DNA from: Plenodomus lindquistii
Taxonomy: Eukaryota; Ascomycota; Dothideomycetes; Pleosporales; Leptosphaeriaceae
Length of the DNA: 64,000 nucleotides
Assembly (NCBI GenBank): GCA_025504975.1
Contig: JANUWI010000019.1
Location: 744,001-808,000, forward strand
Reading direction: 5' to 3'
The position numbers were made by a program, and so were the translations under genes. Shown one piece after another: positions 22,601-34,667 of the stretch; position 1 is the first letter of the stretch; every line of letters begins with the position of its first letter. The notes under the pieces were generated by a model. The model was not told the origin of the DNA, searched no databases, and saw nothing but the letters and a program-made list of their open reading frames with translations.

Positions 22601-25600
22601 GGTGATTGCTTCATTTTCATGATCAACAGCATCAGATGTAGATTCGGGAGGTGCTGCTTGACTATCTTCCACTGAAGCGTCGTCGACATCGTCAGCCATA
22701 GCCGCAGATACATCCTGGGATTCAGGTGCGTCTGCAGCAACATCTGGGGCCGCGACTTCGGCTTGAGCGCTTGCAACTTGCGTGTCGACCTCAGCAGATT
22801 CACTCGCCTCGGGCCCTGATGTAGCGTTATCGGGGGCATCTGCAGGATCAGTCTGATCACTCTGCTCGTCAGGTACAGGGTCGGCAGGTTGTGATTCCAC
22901 GACAGGGCTTGCAGATTCTTCCTCAACGGCTGGCGCTAAATCTGCTGAAGATGACACTTCAGTTGTTACATCCTCAACTGTCGTGGCTGTGTCTTCAACC
23001 GAGTCGGCCGCGGTCTCAGGTACGGCTTCAGGCGTGCTAGCCGCCTCTGCGTGCTCAGGTTCAGACGATGAGGCGTCCGATGGAACAGAAGCTTCCTCTG
23101 ATTGCGCCTCTGTAGTTGATGTATTGGAATCGTCAGGTACTGTCGGCGTTTCTGGTGTTGGTGTTTCGTCGACCGAAACGGCCTCCACGGTCTCGAGAGT
23201 CGAAGTTTCTTCGACAGCAGGAACGGCTTCAACCGGAGGGGCTTCTTCGACGACAGAGGGTTCTTCAGTAGTGGCAGGCTCTTCAGCGAGAGCCCCTTCA
23301 GGAGCGGGAGCCTCTTCAGCAGCAGGAGGCTCTGCAGCGCCGGGAGTTTCCTTAGCGCCGGGAGTCTCTTCAGTAGCAGGAACTTCTTCAACGACTGGAG
23401 CTTCCTCAGCAGCAGGCGCCTCATCAACCGCAGGGGGATCCTCAACAGCGGGAGTCTCCTCGACTACAGGAGTCTCTTCGACATCGGGCTTTCCTTCGAC
23501 AGCTGCATCAGGTACTTCTGGTGTCGAGTCCTCAGGCCCCGCCTGCTCTTCCGCTGCTTCAGCTGCACCATCGACTGGCGTCGCATCTTCAGATGCTGCG
23601 AGCGTATCTCCTGCAGCCTTCGCTTCATCACTGGAGGGAGCTTCGACAACTGGTGCTTCTTGGGATGATGTTTCGGGCTCAGGTGCGGCCTCTAAATTCG
23701 TTGTAGCGTCGTCTGGGGCTTCCGCTGGTTCGGGAGCTGGCTCAGTTGTAGGCTCAGGAGCTGGTTCCGATACTTTTTCTGCGACGGGCTCTGGTGCTGG
23801 CTCTGATGGAGGCTCTGATGGGGGTTCAGATGCTAACTCAGGTGATGACTCAGCCACTGGTTCTACTTCCGCCTCTGCCTCTACCTCTGCTTCTGCCTCT
23901 GTGACTGGCTCAGTGACTGGCTCGGCGACTGCTTCAGCAACAGGTTCAGCCGTAGTGTCAGCAACAGCTTCCGCAGCGTCCTTAGCGATTGGCTCAGAGG
24001 GTGGCGCTGGTGGCTCTTCGGGAGTTTCAGCAGCAGCCTCAGGAACTTCAGCGACAGCCTCAACAACTGGCTCAACACTTGGTTCTGAAGGCTCTTCAGC
24101 AGCCTCCGCAGCCTCTACAGGCGTCTCAGGTAGTGCCGACTCAGTAGCTCCATCCACGATAGCCGGTGCATCGGATTCGCTGGCTGGCAATGCTTCTGCA
24201 ACGACCGACTCATCTGGTGTACTTTCCACCGATGTCTCGCTCACAGCTACACTTCTCGTATCTGAGGTTTGTGCATCACTTGACGATACTGCATCGGATG
24301 CACTTTCATCAACACTCGGTACGTCTGCTGTGGGAGACGGCTCGGTCTCAGCCGCTGCCTCCGATGGAGGTGGAGGGGGCGCGTCTGTCTCGAGCGGTGG
24401 TGCAGGCTCGGATTCCTCGGGAGTAGGTGCGGTAGGCGCGCTTGGGTCTTCAATAGTGACTGGCTGAGGTGCAGATGGGGTTTCTGATGGAGCAGTGTCG
24501 TTGGAGGGCACTTCGGATGTGGCATCGTTTGGCGGCTCGCTTGTCTCGGCGACAGACACGGCTGAGAGATCATCGGCTAATGACCTGGCATCTGATGATG
24601 GCGGGCTAGTATCCTTCTTTGATGTCTTACTCTTAGATTTCTTGTCGGGTTTCTTCTTACTCCATCCAAGAGGCTTACTAGCCTTCTTGATCGACGCAGC
24701 TGGTGAACCTACCTTGAGAACCGGTTCCTCGATAGACGATACCGATAACATGGAACCACTTCGCTTTGTCTTTTTCATAATACTAACCGGGTTGACAATC
24801 TTCTGCTTCTCCTCCTTCGGTGGCGACGGCGGGGCGGACGTCTTGGCTGGAGCAGGATCTCGAACACGTATGAATGCATTTGGTTTTCCCTTTCCAATGA
24901 CCACCTTTTTCTTCTTCTTGGCACTCAAGGCGTCTGGGTCTTTCGTGTCAGAAGAAAAGTGGACAAACTTGTCGGTTGGGGATTTGGGGGGCTCTTGAGC
25001 GGCCGGCTCGGACTCACCACTCTGCTCGACTTCTAAAACGACAGGACCAGGCACATGTCCAGTTTCTGCTGGTGGCGGCGGCGGAGGCGGAGGCGCTGGA
25101 TCACAAAGCACCGCTTCTTCGATTGGACATGCTTCGGGCTCTTTGGCAGGAGGGGGAGGAGGGGGCGGTGGCTGCGGAGGGAGTGCGGGCTCTGCGTCCG
25201 TGATGGCATCTGGCGGGTTGTTTAGGCCGGGTGGCTCATCTTTGACATCTGGTTCCTCTGTACTGACTGCTACTTGGTCCTCTCTTTGTGCTACGTCTTC
25301 AGATGCCTGTGTGTTTGATGAGTCTGGGAGGTCAACTGGTGGTGGCGGAGGTGGTGGAGGGGCAGGTGTCTCTTCTACGGGCGCGGGGTCCTCCTCAGGA
25401 AGAATTGGCTCCGGGGGTGGTGGTGGTGGAGGTACCTCTGATATCGCGGGTTGTGGCGCTTCTGGGATGGCCGCAGCCTCCGTCTTCTCTGACGCATCGG
25501 GTGCGTCTTCTGTGTACACAAAGGTCAATTGTGTATTCAAAAGGATTGCATCACCCAAGCATACCTGCTTGATCATCGTCATCATCACTGTCCTCACCAG

Positions 25601-25787
25601 CCACTTGCTCTACGCCTGGGTGGTAGAATATTGGAGCCGGAGGTTGAACTACTCGACTGTACGCATACTGTTGCTGTGTCGGGGCAACCGCAGCGTAGTA
25701 ACTCCTTGTGGTGTCTGTGGAAGTCGACTTGTATGGGTTTATCGCCCAAGGCGAGATGGATACGTTTGCGAATTGTCGTCCGGCCAT
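16654..25787 (-). CDS. giant acidic, Pro/Ala/Glu-rich disordered protein with basic coiled-coil C-terminus
   Basis: 2,816 aa in four exons: 25787-25565, 25509-21928, 21413-21127 and 21012-16654. All introns are GT-AG and the joins keep frame (QA|EDAPDAS, ATPDQAS|DPPETE, DEAAQA|APDVAP). The ATG at 25787 has a good context (ACAATGG). The order is as follows. First a Tyr/Gln-rich N-terminus and an acidic DDDDD run. Then polyproline stretches and a basic conserved-looking patch around residues 280-420 (KFVHFSSDTKD, IVNPVSIMKKTKRSG, LGWSKKKPDKKSK). About 1,700 residues of Glu/Ala/Pro/Val/Ser low complexity follow, with PEPEA-type repeats. From about residue 2240 it turns basic. A long charged coiled coil (about 2345-2470) has EEEEIEMERRRRHERR and similar. 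Then come GGIFGGIFGRSK, an R/E/D tract and the end GLRSLFGLKKSSK. No enzyme domain is seen. The organisation recalls very large disordered fungal septal/Woronin-body tether proteins (leashin type), but I cannot show homology. Confidence 0.85.
18790..18990 (-). repeat. coding minisatellite, Glu/Pro/Ala repeats
   Basis: Degenerate tandem units on the plus strand of the type GGCTCTGGCTCAGGCTCAGC encode repeated PEPEPEAE motifs within the giant protein. Units of 12-36 bp are imperfect. A second, longer-unit Glu/Ala/Pro/Val repeat zone lies around 23200-23480. Confidence 0.7.
21414..21927 (-). other. 514-bp intron of the giant gene
   Basis: Donor GTACGT at 21927, acceptor GGTAG at 21414. It is five to ten times longer than the other introns of the window and separates the two large exons. 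It has no protein-like frame I can support. Its size leaves room for an internal promoter, so the 3' half could also be transcribed separately. Confidence 0.55.
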
Positions 25788-27619
25788 TGTGAGAATCAAA
25801 GATCCAATGCAGTGTTTCGAGAATCAATGCTTCAACAAGTTGTGCAACACGCTATATCTGTGGTCTCCTCGTCTCCATGGCTGAGTAAGTCAGACAGGTG
25901 ATACACGATGGCGATATCAAACGTGGAGTGTGGATACGTGTGTGGAGAGGCGAATAAGACAACAGGTCTGACCGGAAAGCAAAGCATAGACGTGTGGGGA
26001 TGCGATGTGCGTGGCCCAAGTGACGGAGATAGGAATTGAGACGAAGCTTCGAGACCAGACGAAAGAGAGATGCAGGTCAGTTGTCACGAGACATGGTGCG
26101 AGGAGTCGCAATGAGTAAGCCTCGCGCACGTTTGTCGTTTTGGCCATGTAAGCCTCACGCTGGCTGGCTGTGTGCTCACGTTGGGCCAGGCGAGCTCGGC
26201 CAGCCTCATCCCATTGGACCACGTAGGGAAACATAGTTCGCCCAAAGTCAACGATTGAGACTCCGACAGGTGGGTTATCGCAGCCGATGGGCTCGTGATC
26301 ATTGGCTCGATGTCAGCTTAGCTGCAGATGTGTCGCCAGCACGATGCGTGGTGCAGCGTCCATTGTTACCCTGAACGGCCAGATTGGCGGCCAGCGGATC
26401 CTGGCGTGCGTGGGGAGACTGGGTCCAGGAGGCCCGTCAGTCAAACTAGGATGACCCATCGAGATACTGTTCAACGCCCAAGAGGGGGCCCGCAATGCAA
26501 GGGCACGCATCGAGAAGTCATGGCTGAGTTGCAATATGGAGCGTGTTGATGAAGTGAAGTGACGTGGCCATGGGCGGGGAGCTGGGAGGCGCCGCTAAGC
26601 GACGGTGGTTCTCGATCCGTCCCGAACCTCGCTGTGTTACCGTCTCCGCCGCGCAACGTGGGACCACGAAAGAGCAGATACCCGCCTGACACGCCTGAAG
26701 CTTTGGCGTACAACAAAGCAACTGTGTTGCGGTCAATTGCAAGCCGTCAGAGAGCATTGAGCATTGACCCGGTCTAGAATGAGCCAGACACCCCTTCTCC
26801 GCAAGCTGTCCAAGCCTGCGAGGACATCGTGCAAGTGGTTCGCTATGTGTGACGTGCATCATACTGCCCGCGGAGTGAGATTGGGAGATTTACAGCGGCT
26901 ATCGAGGTAGCGAGGGGTAGACACGGGTATGGTGAGCGAATTATCGAGCTGGTATGAGGTAGCGAGGAGAGAGATCAGGGCAAAGCGAGCGAATACCACG
27001 CCAGTACGTGTTCGCATGTGAATGAAGGCCACCCTGATAGAAGAGATAACAAGTCTTCGAGAATGATGTCACGGCGGGAGCGCCCGATGGTCCGTCTGGT
27101 AGATACGTTTGGAAATTGGCTGCCGGTGGCGTGGGCAGCTGGAAAGGGTCACATGATCAAGTTCCCTACACTTTATCCTACTAGTGAACAAGTTGTCACG
27201 AACCTGCTCAGAGAATGAAGTTGGCTATCATGGGAACCAAGGTTCAGAAGACCAGGCTGGGAGGAGAATATGTGTACAAAAGTGTGAAACGTGATATACA
27301 AACGTTCCATTGCTAAAACAACAACTATCATACGTAGTATACTCTATCTTCTCCATCCGCACAAAAAGGCAGGGCTCGTTCATAAAGAGTCCCATTCCAT
27401 TCCATTTCATTCTCTCAAGAAAATCCTTGCCCAAGAACACCATCCCAATGCTTCCCTTTGCCCCCCATCCCAACCTTTACCCAACCCAACCCATACCAAA
27501 CCCCCATGTGAACCCTTTCCGAAACCCCTACCCAAAAGTCCCTATAAACACATCCAAGAAACCCCCAAACAACCCTTCTGCTCCCCTTCTCTAATCCTTT
27601 TCAAACTTGCAATCAAAAC
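25788..27619. other. long intergenic region, promoter of the giant gene
   Basis: 1.8 kb between the giant gene's ATG and the 3' end of the C2-domain gene, both on the minus strand. Small ORFs on both strands lack features of genes. A C-rich, T-poor stretch at about 27440-27600 on the plus strand precedes the neighbouring stop. No RNA gene seen. Confidence 0.45.
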
Positions 27620-30600
27620 TCAAAACCCATACCCCCTCCTCGCCCCACCCCTCCTCCCCCTCGCTGTGCCCCCACTGGGCCCAATATCAATACTGCTCAA
27701 CTCCAAACTAAGTGCCATCTCTTCCCGTTCCGGAATCCCCGCTCCATACCGCTCTTCGTAGATATCGCCTCTACCAAGATCTAGCGGGATCTTAGCGGGA
27801 ATAGGGGGAGCAGTGTATCCGCGCATGTCGCCGCGGGGTGTATATGACTGGGAGTAGGAAGGTGGGTTGTTACGTTCGCGGAGGATGTGGGAGTCTGGTT
27901 GTGGGCTGGTGCTGTAGGATGAGGAATGCTGGTTGTGAGAGGGTGGGGAGTCGTAGGTGCTTTGGCGTTTTTGGAGGCGGGCACGAGTTGAGGTGGGGGC
28001 AGAGTAGGCGTCTCGTTCTTCTCGGTCGCGCTCGGCTTGTCTGCTTGATGCTAGAACTAGGGCGCCGGCGTTGACGTTGGCGTTGAAGTCGTGTCGCGAT
28101 GTGACGAGCGCACTGCTGTTGTCGAAACTGCCGCTCGCCGCATGCCGCAAGCGCTCCCTTTCCTCTCGTTCTCGTTGATACCGCTCCTCGCGTTGCCGTG
28201 CAGCTTCTAGGTCCCGACTGCCGTTCAACTGGGCGCGCGACCGTGGTGCCTTCTCTTTCACCGTACCCTTTGGTACAGGCTCAGGCGCCCAATTATCAAT
28301 GGGTAGATGATCCGATGCATCGACCACACGTCCGCTGAAAGTCACGATTTGGCCTTTATCATTGTATTCCATCCGACTTCCCGGTCGTTCATCATCAGAA
28401 GGGATGGGTGACGGAATAGGCGAGCGAGAAACACGCGGGTTATAAACGTCAAAGGAGTCCGGATTGAATGCTACGCCGGACATGCGACGTTCGTCAGCGT
28501 AGTCGTTGGTGGGTGGTGGGCGGGGCGAGACAGATTTGCGTGTTGGCATGCTGCGATTGGGCATTCTTGAGTTGCGCTCTGCGATTGGGTTGGGTGAGTG
28601 GCGGGGACTAATTCCAGGACTTGTCGCTCGCGGCTTCACAAGTGGAACAGGATCATAGACTGGAGATCTCTGGCGTGGTTGCTCGGGAGGATCGTGCGGA
28701 TAGTCATAACCAGATGCGAAGGATTGATGGTGCACTAACTGTTGCGAGTGCGATGGATCCTCATACTGAGTAATGGCACGGTACTCTGCTGGCTCTGAGT
28801 AATGGCGAAGGCGTGGCGGCGTCTCATAAGATGGTGGTTCCTCGTACGGGGGCACAATGCTATCTCTTCTCGATGCACCAAGCCCTGGAACCAGACTCAT
28901 AGGCAGTGCCGCAGTTTCCTGACGCAGTGGTGATGGCGCCATGTCATCGCGCGAATCCAGTCGACTCGAAGGCTGAGTCGGCATACGAGGATGTGTGTAT
29001 CGTCGTTCTGATGCCCGCGGCTGTTGCTGTTGCGGCTGCTGCTGCTGTTGACCATAGCCATTCGACTGATAAGACTGGGGCTGCGGCTCGTACTCAATCT
29101 GCGACGGCTCTTCTCGTTGCCGGTAGCTCAGAGGCGCAGGAGCATCGTCGTGGTACCTGGGAGACTGCTGCTGCTGATGAGGATTCGGTAGTGTATTCGC
29201 ACCAGGCCTATGCATCGGAGGGGGCGGTGGAAGATCGCCGCCATCTTCGTCCTCAACCATTGGCTGCATCGCACTTCGTCTGCGATGCGTACCTTCATCA
29301 TGATGTATTGGCGCCTCAATGAATCGTGTCTGGCTGTACTGGTCGTAATTTGAGTACTGATCCTGTGGCTGGCTGTACTCGCGACTTCGGGTCGTTCGAA
29401 GAGGCGCAACCTGGAACGCAGGATCCTGGTATTGATCGTTGGTGTACGCAGGCGACCGTGTATCGACCATGCTGCCGTTCTGGTTGTAATATGGGTTTTG
29501 TTGTATCTGCTGCTGCCGCTGTTGCTGTTGTAGTTGCTGCTGTTGCTGTTGTTGTAGCTGCTGCTGTTGCTGTTGCTGCTGCTGTATCTGTTGCTGCTGT
29601 ATCTGTTGCTGTTGTTGCTGTACTTGTTTCAGCGGTTCAGGCTCATAAGTGTGCTGTGTTGGTACAACAGGCGCAGAGTAAGCATGCGTCGGTTCAACAC
29701 GAAGAGGCTGTGGCGCTCCTCTCGACGATCTAAAGTCTTCCTGAGACATTGTCCTGGCGTGACCAGTCTCCCTCACATGCTGTGGTAGCGCATCAATGGC
29801 CTTGACCTCGTATGGCTTTGGCGCGGCGTACGACATGTCGAAGCTCTCTTCTGCTCTGGCCAACGGAATCCTCGTGTTGGACGTGCGCGGGTTGGGCGGT
29901 GTGCTGTACGACTCCTGCGGCATCTGCGGTCGCTGAGGCGTATGGCCGTTTGTGGTGGGCGTGCCATTCTGCGACGAGACGTCGGGGACTGGCCTGCGCG
30001 TAGGCGTGTCCGACTGCGTGCGCTGTTTAGGCGACTGTTCAGGCTCACGTTGGTGTCGCGGTGATCCCAGCTCACGCGGTCCCGCCCTCACCCCCCTCAA
30101 GCCGCGATGTTCCGGTGTGTGGACTGGCGAGGGCGAGGCGCCGGTAGGATCGCTGGGCAGCGGGCGGCGCTTGATGGGCGTGCTCTCGCGGGGTCCTCCG
30201 ACTGCTGGGTTGTGTCCCTCTGGCCGTGTTGACTCCCTCTTCTTCTCTGGCGCGCTTTCCGACTTGGGCCGCGTGTCGTAGTATGTGAACTCGATGCGCA
30301 CCTCGCCGGCGTACTTGCCCTTGCACATGAGGCCGTGCCAGTCGTCGCTGGTGCCGCCGCCGGGTGTGATGACAGCGTCGAGGTTGACCCAGGCCTCGCC
30401 GATCAATTCCGTCTTCTTGTCGTCGTTGAAGACGGAGACCTTGAGGCGGTGGTAGTCGGGGGAGTCGTGGACGGTGAAGCGCAGTTCCTGGTCCCTGTTG
30501 TTACTATTAGCATTGCGTACTTGGAAACCTGGCGACTGTTCACCCACCATTTGGGTGTCTGCCCGCCGCGCTTGTCCGTCTTGGTCTTCTTCGCTTCTTT

Positions 30601-30786
30601 GCCCAACCGGGCAGCCACGTAGGGGTCCTGCTTGCCCATGGTGCGCTTGTTGGGCAAGTTCCTCGCGCGGTCCATGATGACGACCAGCGTGCCAATGACG
30701 GGCCCGTCGACAGTCATGTCGGAGAAGATGCCTGCCGTGTGTCCTCCATTGCCAAACGCGGCGAGGTTGACCGCTTTGGTGGCCAT
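27620..30786 (-). CDS. C2-domain ingression protein, Inn1/Fic1-like (septation)
   Basis: 1,037 aa in two exons, 30786-30548 and 30494-27620, intron GTGGGT...CAACAG; the splice joins GGQTPKW|DQELRF inside the C2 fold. The C2 domain (PF00168) spans about residues 30-150 (TLVVIMDRARNLPN, MGKQDPYVAARLG, LIGEAWVNLD, GEVRIEFTYYDTRP). The remaining roughly 880 residues are disordered and Pro/Ser/Arg/Gln-rich. They hold many PxxP-like motifs, a poly-Gln tract near residue 400 and a charged REERYQREREERERL helix. Yeast Inn1 and fission yeast Fic1 have this plan: the C2 domain drives membrane ingression and the Pro-rich tail binds SH3 proteins of the cytokinetic ring (Hof1/Cyk3 or Cdc15/Imp2). The filamentous orthologue should act at septum formation. 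Frame choice: a longer reading of the exon-2 frame upstream is an artefact; the C2 start lies in another frame joined by the intron. Confidence 0.87.
29500..29620 (-). repeat. poly-Gln-coding CAG/CAA microsatellite
   Basis: On the coding strand, runs of CAG/CAA encode Gln blocks separated by Ile, Leu, Val or Arg inside the disordered tail of the C2-domain protein. The mixed codons suggest repeated slippage. Length is probably polymorphic between strains. Confidence 0.85.
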
Positions 30787-30999
30787 GATGCGCTGATGTC
30801 ACCGTCTTCGGCCAGTCCAGTGCGCAGAGGTGGTGAGATGAGGTGAGGTGAGTCGCAGTCGTATATAGAATAATAAAGAAAGCGCTGGTTGCAAGACGTC
30901 GAGTCGTCGAGTACGAAAGAAGTCGTCGCAGTGAATGTCGTAGTGGGTCGCGTCGTGCTGCAGCAACGTGACATATGCGAGGGTGAGTAGCCCAACGAA

Positions 31000-31037
<38 letters not shown>

Positions 31038-32305
31038 CAACACCAACGAATTACGCTGCAACAGTGAGAAAAGAGCGACAGTACTGCAATTGCGTCTTCA
31101 GTCTTCAGTGCGGAGAGAGTGGGTCGACTCGAAGTAAATCGGTTGTTTGGCAGCTGAGCAGCGTTGCCTGCAATGTTTACGCCATTCGTTGTGGCTGGTC
31201 AAATTGGTTCGCGTTATGCGTCCCCAGCCTCTCAAGCCCCAATCTGTCGCCCCCGCCCGCCCAATCACACAACCACATGCCCCGCCCCACCGATCCCCTC
31301 CGCCAGATCCAACACCATACTAATTCACACCGGCGGTACCTTGCATTTTCTAGCCTGCTACTAACTTGTCTTATCCATAGCTTATCGCTACGTTTCTAAT
31401 TCAGTCGCCCAAAACCTGCGAACCGGCGTTCCAGCCTGTAAAACACGCGTAATCGGTGCTAGTGGCTGGCTGTCCAACTGCGCAATCCCGTCCTGTCGCG
31501 GATGGTCACGGACATGATACACAGCCCTATTGTCCGCTTATCCTGGTCCATACTGCCCAAAGTCGTACGTACGCAATCACACTGCCGAATCGCTTTTCGC
31601 CCTATCTTACGATTCTGCATGCGCGAAGGATGGGCGTGTATGGTATCTTGTACTCGGCGTGGACAGAGTAGAGTACTGTAGTGGGCGGCTGGTAGAGTAC
31701 GCCATTAACATCCTCACGAGCAACAGGCTCACGTGTTTTTGCACCCCAACACGCATTTTGAACGCGTTTTTACGCGTATTTGCTATCAAAGACAGTCTGG
31801 CATCTGATATGAGACTTCACATGCCCATCTGACATCTCCCTCGGTACTCAAAACTTATCTCTCGGTAGTCTCACGCGTTGACCGGGCACCCAGCCGACGT
31901 GCGCAGGGATCCCCGTTGATCTCCCGCAACTATATCGTACGATCAAACCATCTTTGTCAGTCATCCCATGGCCATTTGCCTATTTCGCCGATCATGTCTT
32001 TCTTGGCCACGGTGATGGCTGGAAGGGCACTGCTGGGGTGGAGTTGGTGTGCATGCTGGGAAGACAGATGTGGCTGAGGAACGAAATGTGTTGTGTTTGG
32101 CGCATACATTATGAGACTGTGTGATGAGAGATATGTAGTGAGAAAGTGTAGCCATTATGTACCACTCGTTCCATGGCATGTTCTTGGTGTATCGTGGAGT
32201 ACTCTGTCGCATTCTTCGGCGTCGTTCGAGGTGTCTCTATGTGCTGTAACGACTACGATCAGTTCCTTGTACTACACGATACGTAGAGACTTACTCAGGA
32301 TGCTG
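30787..32305. other. intergenic region / promoter of the C2-domain gene
   Basis: About 1.5 kb upstream of the C2-domain gene and downstream of the HET gene stop. It contains the (GA)n tract listed separately. Further ORFs are short and lack features. Confidence 0.5.
31004..31034. repeat. (GA)15 microsatellite
   Basis: An uninterrupted GA dinucleotide run about 220 bp upstream of the C2-domain ATG, on the minus strand a CT-rich tract. CT tracts are common in fungal promoters and 5' leaders, so it may be part of the core promoter. Confidence 0.9.
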
Positions 32306-34099
32306 TTAGACTATCAGAATGTCTGTGGATTCGTAGTCCTCCATCTCAAAAGCCTCCCCATGCATAAGCCCATGTACGTATGCGGGACCGATGAGCTTGT
32401 ACTTGTTGTCCCCGGCTACTCTTAGTATGAAGAGGCAACTGGCGCCCTCCAACAAGCACACTACATCACCCTCTTGAGTCTCTTCAATCACGGCACCGAA
32501 GTACTTCTTCTGTGTTGTACAGAGCCGGGAGGCTAACCGTAGCTGCACCAGTCTTAGGAATTCCAGGGCTTCTTCCCGGGCCCCCATCGTCAGTTGCGTC
32601 GGAGACTCGATGAAATCACGCAACGCCTCGAACTTGGCTTCATACTCCAGCGGCGCAAGTTTTCGATGCGAGTCGAAATTGCAAATTAAAGTGCGCCAGA
32701 CAACTTCCCTCTCCGAAAGACCACCAGGATACGGTAACAATCGACGAACCCGAGCGATTAAACCATCGAGCCACACTGCTGTCAACCTCTCCTCTCCGCA
32801 TATCCAATCATCCGAGGAAGATAGACCTCTTGTACGCTTATCAAGGTTTTCGATAGAGAGGATGGCATTGTTGATAGGTTCACTGACGTAGTTGACCCGA
32901 TCGATAACACATCCTCGGACCTGCAGTACCCGCTCGTCCGATACTTTTACACAAGCGCTTTTACTCGTTGCGGCTTCATGAGAATACAACAGATTGGCAG
33001 TCCCTACTGACCAGTCTGGAACCCATGATGGCAGGTCGAGAGATTTGATGCTCGTAATGAAGGACAGCAGTGCAATGCCTTTGTGCTGCTGAACAATTCG
33101 GCCAGTCACCTTGGTGAATAGCTCCGTGACGTCGCAGGTATAGTCCACGTCAATGTTGAGATTTTTTGCATCACTAGCTAAACCCAGTAACGAATATATC
33201 TTGTCCCGGGGGTCAGATGCGCGCGTTGGCCAGGTGAATAGCAGCAGGTTGAAGAAGAAAAAATCGGAATCGTTGTAAAATTTTGCACGGAGGAAGCAAA
33301 GGTTGAAGGTACTTGCAGCAAGCGTACGCGCTTCGTTGTTGCCGATCCACACCAAATTATCCGGTACTGCTGAAGAAGGAATCAGCAGGAATGAAAGAAG
33401 ACTATAAAAAATTTCAGACGGTACTTCGAAGCTACCACACAAAATGACCAGGTTCCGATTGAGTATAAACTCCTGCACACACCAGGAGCGCCCCGCCCAT
33501 CCTCTTGTGAGAAGATCCTTGATAGCATCAGCAGTATCTCCGACGAGGGTATTGAGCTCCTCCCTCGGTGCATCGGAATCGAAGGCGTCGACTAATTTCT
33601 TCATGGTTTCAATGCCACTGGCCGTGTTCTCACAAGCAGGCCCGATATATGTGATGGATCGAGATGCGTTTCGATAGACGTCTCCCATCATCGCGACTTG
33701 CTTCTGACGCTCTTCAATATCATCTTGGTTGATGCATAGAGCATCAGCCCATATGATCCGATCGCCGGACCAGACAGACCAATGGCGAAGGTCCCGGAGT
33801 GCCGTATACAGCGACTGCGTCACTTCAATCGATCTGAGTTGACCAGAATCAGTCTTGAGAAGGACTTTGTGCTTCTTCTCCGGGTTGCCCCATTCGTAGG
33901 AAAGCGCCTCGTATTTTGGATTCCCGTCGAGATTGACATGCTGGAGGGATCCAGTGATGTGCTTGTAGTGGCTACCAGCCCCAAGCTTGAACACGCGAAT
34001 CTGCCGGTCGCGCAGGGGTTTGTATTCGTACCTTGGAATCGTCTCTGGTGATTTCGAAGATGAGGGATCAGCCGTTGATCGTGACGTGATTAATGCCAT
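32306..34099 (-). CDS. heterokaryon incompatibility (HET) domain protein
   Basis: 597 aa, single exon, ATG at 34099. The HET domain (PF06985) covers about residues 62-215. Its three typical blocks are visible: YEALSYEWGNP, then WADALCINQDDIEERQKQVAMMGDVYRNA, then RGWAGRSWCVQEFIL. The C-terminal part has DPRDKIYSLLGLA and LPSWVPDWS, also usual in this family, and ends in the common GxAYVHGLMHGEA module. HET proteins act in fungal non-self recognition and can trigger cell death when activated; most family members have no assigned partner. No second domain (NACHT, WD40) is seen. The gene is intact, with no stops or frameshifts. It is divergent from the gene at 34668 across about 570 bp. Confidence 0.95.
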   Translation of the reverse strand: MALITSRSTADPSSSKSPETIPRYEYKPLRDRQIRVFKLGAGSHYKHITGSLQHVNLDGNPKYEALSYEWGNPEKKHKVLLKTDSGQLRSIEVTQSLYTALRDLRHWSVWSGDRIIWADALCINQDDIEERQKQVAMMGDVYRNASRSITYIGPACENTASGIETMKKLVDAFDSDAPREELNTLVGDTADAIKDLLTRGWAGRSWCVQEFILNRNLVILCGSFEVPSEIFYSLLSFLLIPSSAVPDNLVWIGNNEARTLAASTFNLCFLRAKFYNDSDFFFFNLLLFTWPTRASDPRDKIYSLLGLASDAKNLNIDVDYTCDVTELFTKVTGRIVQQHKGIALLSFITSIKSLDLPSWVPDWSVGTANLLYSHEAATSKSACVKVSDERVLQVRGCVIDRVNYVSEPINNAILSIENLDKRTRGLSSSDDWICGEERLTAVWLDGLIARVRRLLPYPGGLSEREVVWRTLICNFDSHRKLAPLEYEAKFEALRDFIESPTQLTMGAREEALEFLRLVQLRLASRLCTTQKKYFGAVIEETQEGDVVCLLEGASCLFILRVAGDNKYKLIGPAYVHGLMHGEAFEMEDYESTDILIV

Positions 34100-34667
34100 G
34101 ATAGAGCCAGGCGCAGCGAGGCTCTATATGTCTGTACTGCTGACAATGTCCGTCTGTTGAGCGCAGTTGACGTAGCTAGATGGAAGTTTGGCCGAGATAG
34201 GCTATGGAACAGAGCCAAATTGGAGAATGAGAGAGTTGTAAGAGAGAGGCGGTGGAAGGCTGTGGGAAAGAAAAGTCGACATGAGCAGCCAGGCTGCCTA
34301 CGACTGCGCCGTGGCTGACATGAGTGGGGCTATGCATGGCAGGCTCGTGATTGTTCGTCAGTGGTCCGTTCAGTTACGGCCACTGAGCACTCCTCAAAAA
34401 TAGGTGTGGTTTCACAAAGGAAGCTACTACAGTCGATCGTCAAGTATGCGGCTCGGTCAAACATTGAACTTGAAGGTGTCGTGTTGGTTCCAACCTTGGA
34501 AGGTTCGGGTAGCGCGGCTGACTAAGGCAGTCCCGTGACCTCGTGTATCCGCGTTTCGGCGCCAGACGTGTCGTTGCTGTCGCCACCAACCCACAACGAC
34601 ACAACGAAATCATTGCGCACATCATATTCAAGCCTAGAGGGATCATCGCGCAAATGATGCTTCGACT
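34100..34667. promoter_or_regulatory. divergent promoter region
   Basis: 568 bp between the HET gene and the OB-like gene, transcribed apart. No specific element recognised. Confidence 0.5.

Noticed and set aside
25917..26862. Minus ORFs upstream of the giant gene (105, 73 and 114 residues)
   Set aside because: Random-looking composition in a long promoter region; none has a recognisable domain or splice context.
30072..30802. N-terminal extension of the C2 protein in the long frame to 30802
   Set aside because: The upstream part is His/Arg/Gly-rich nonsense. The real C2 start is in another frame joined by a GT-AG intron.
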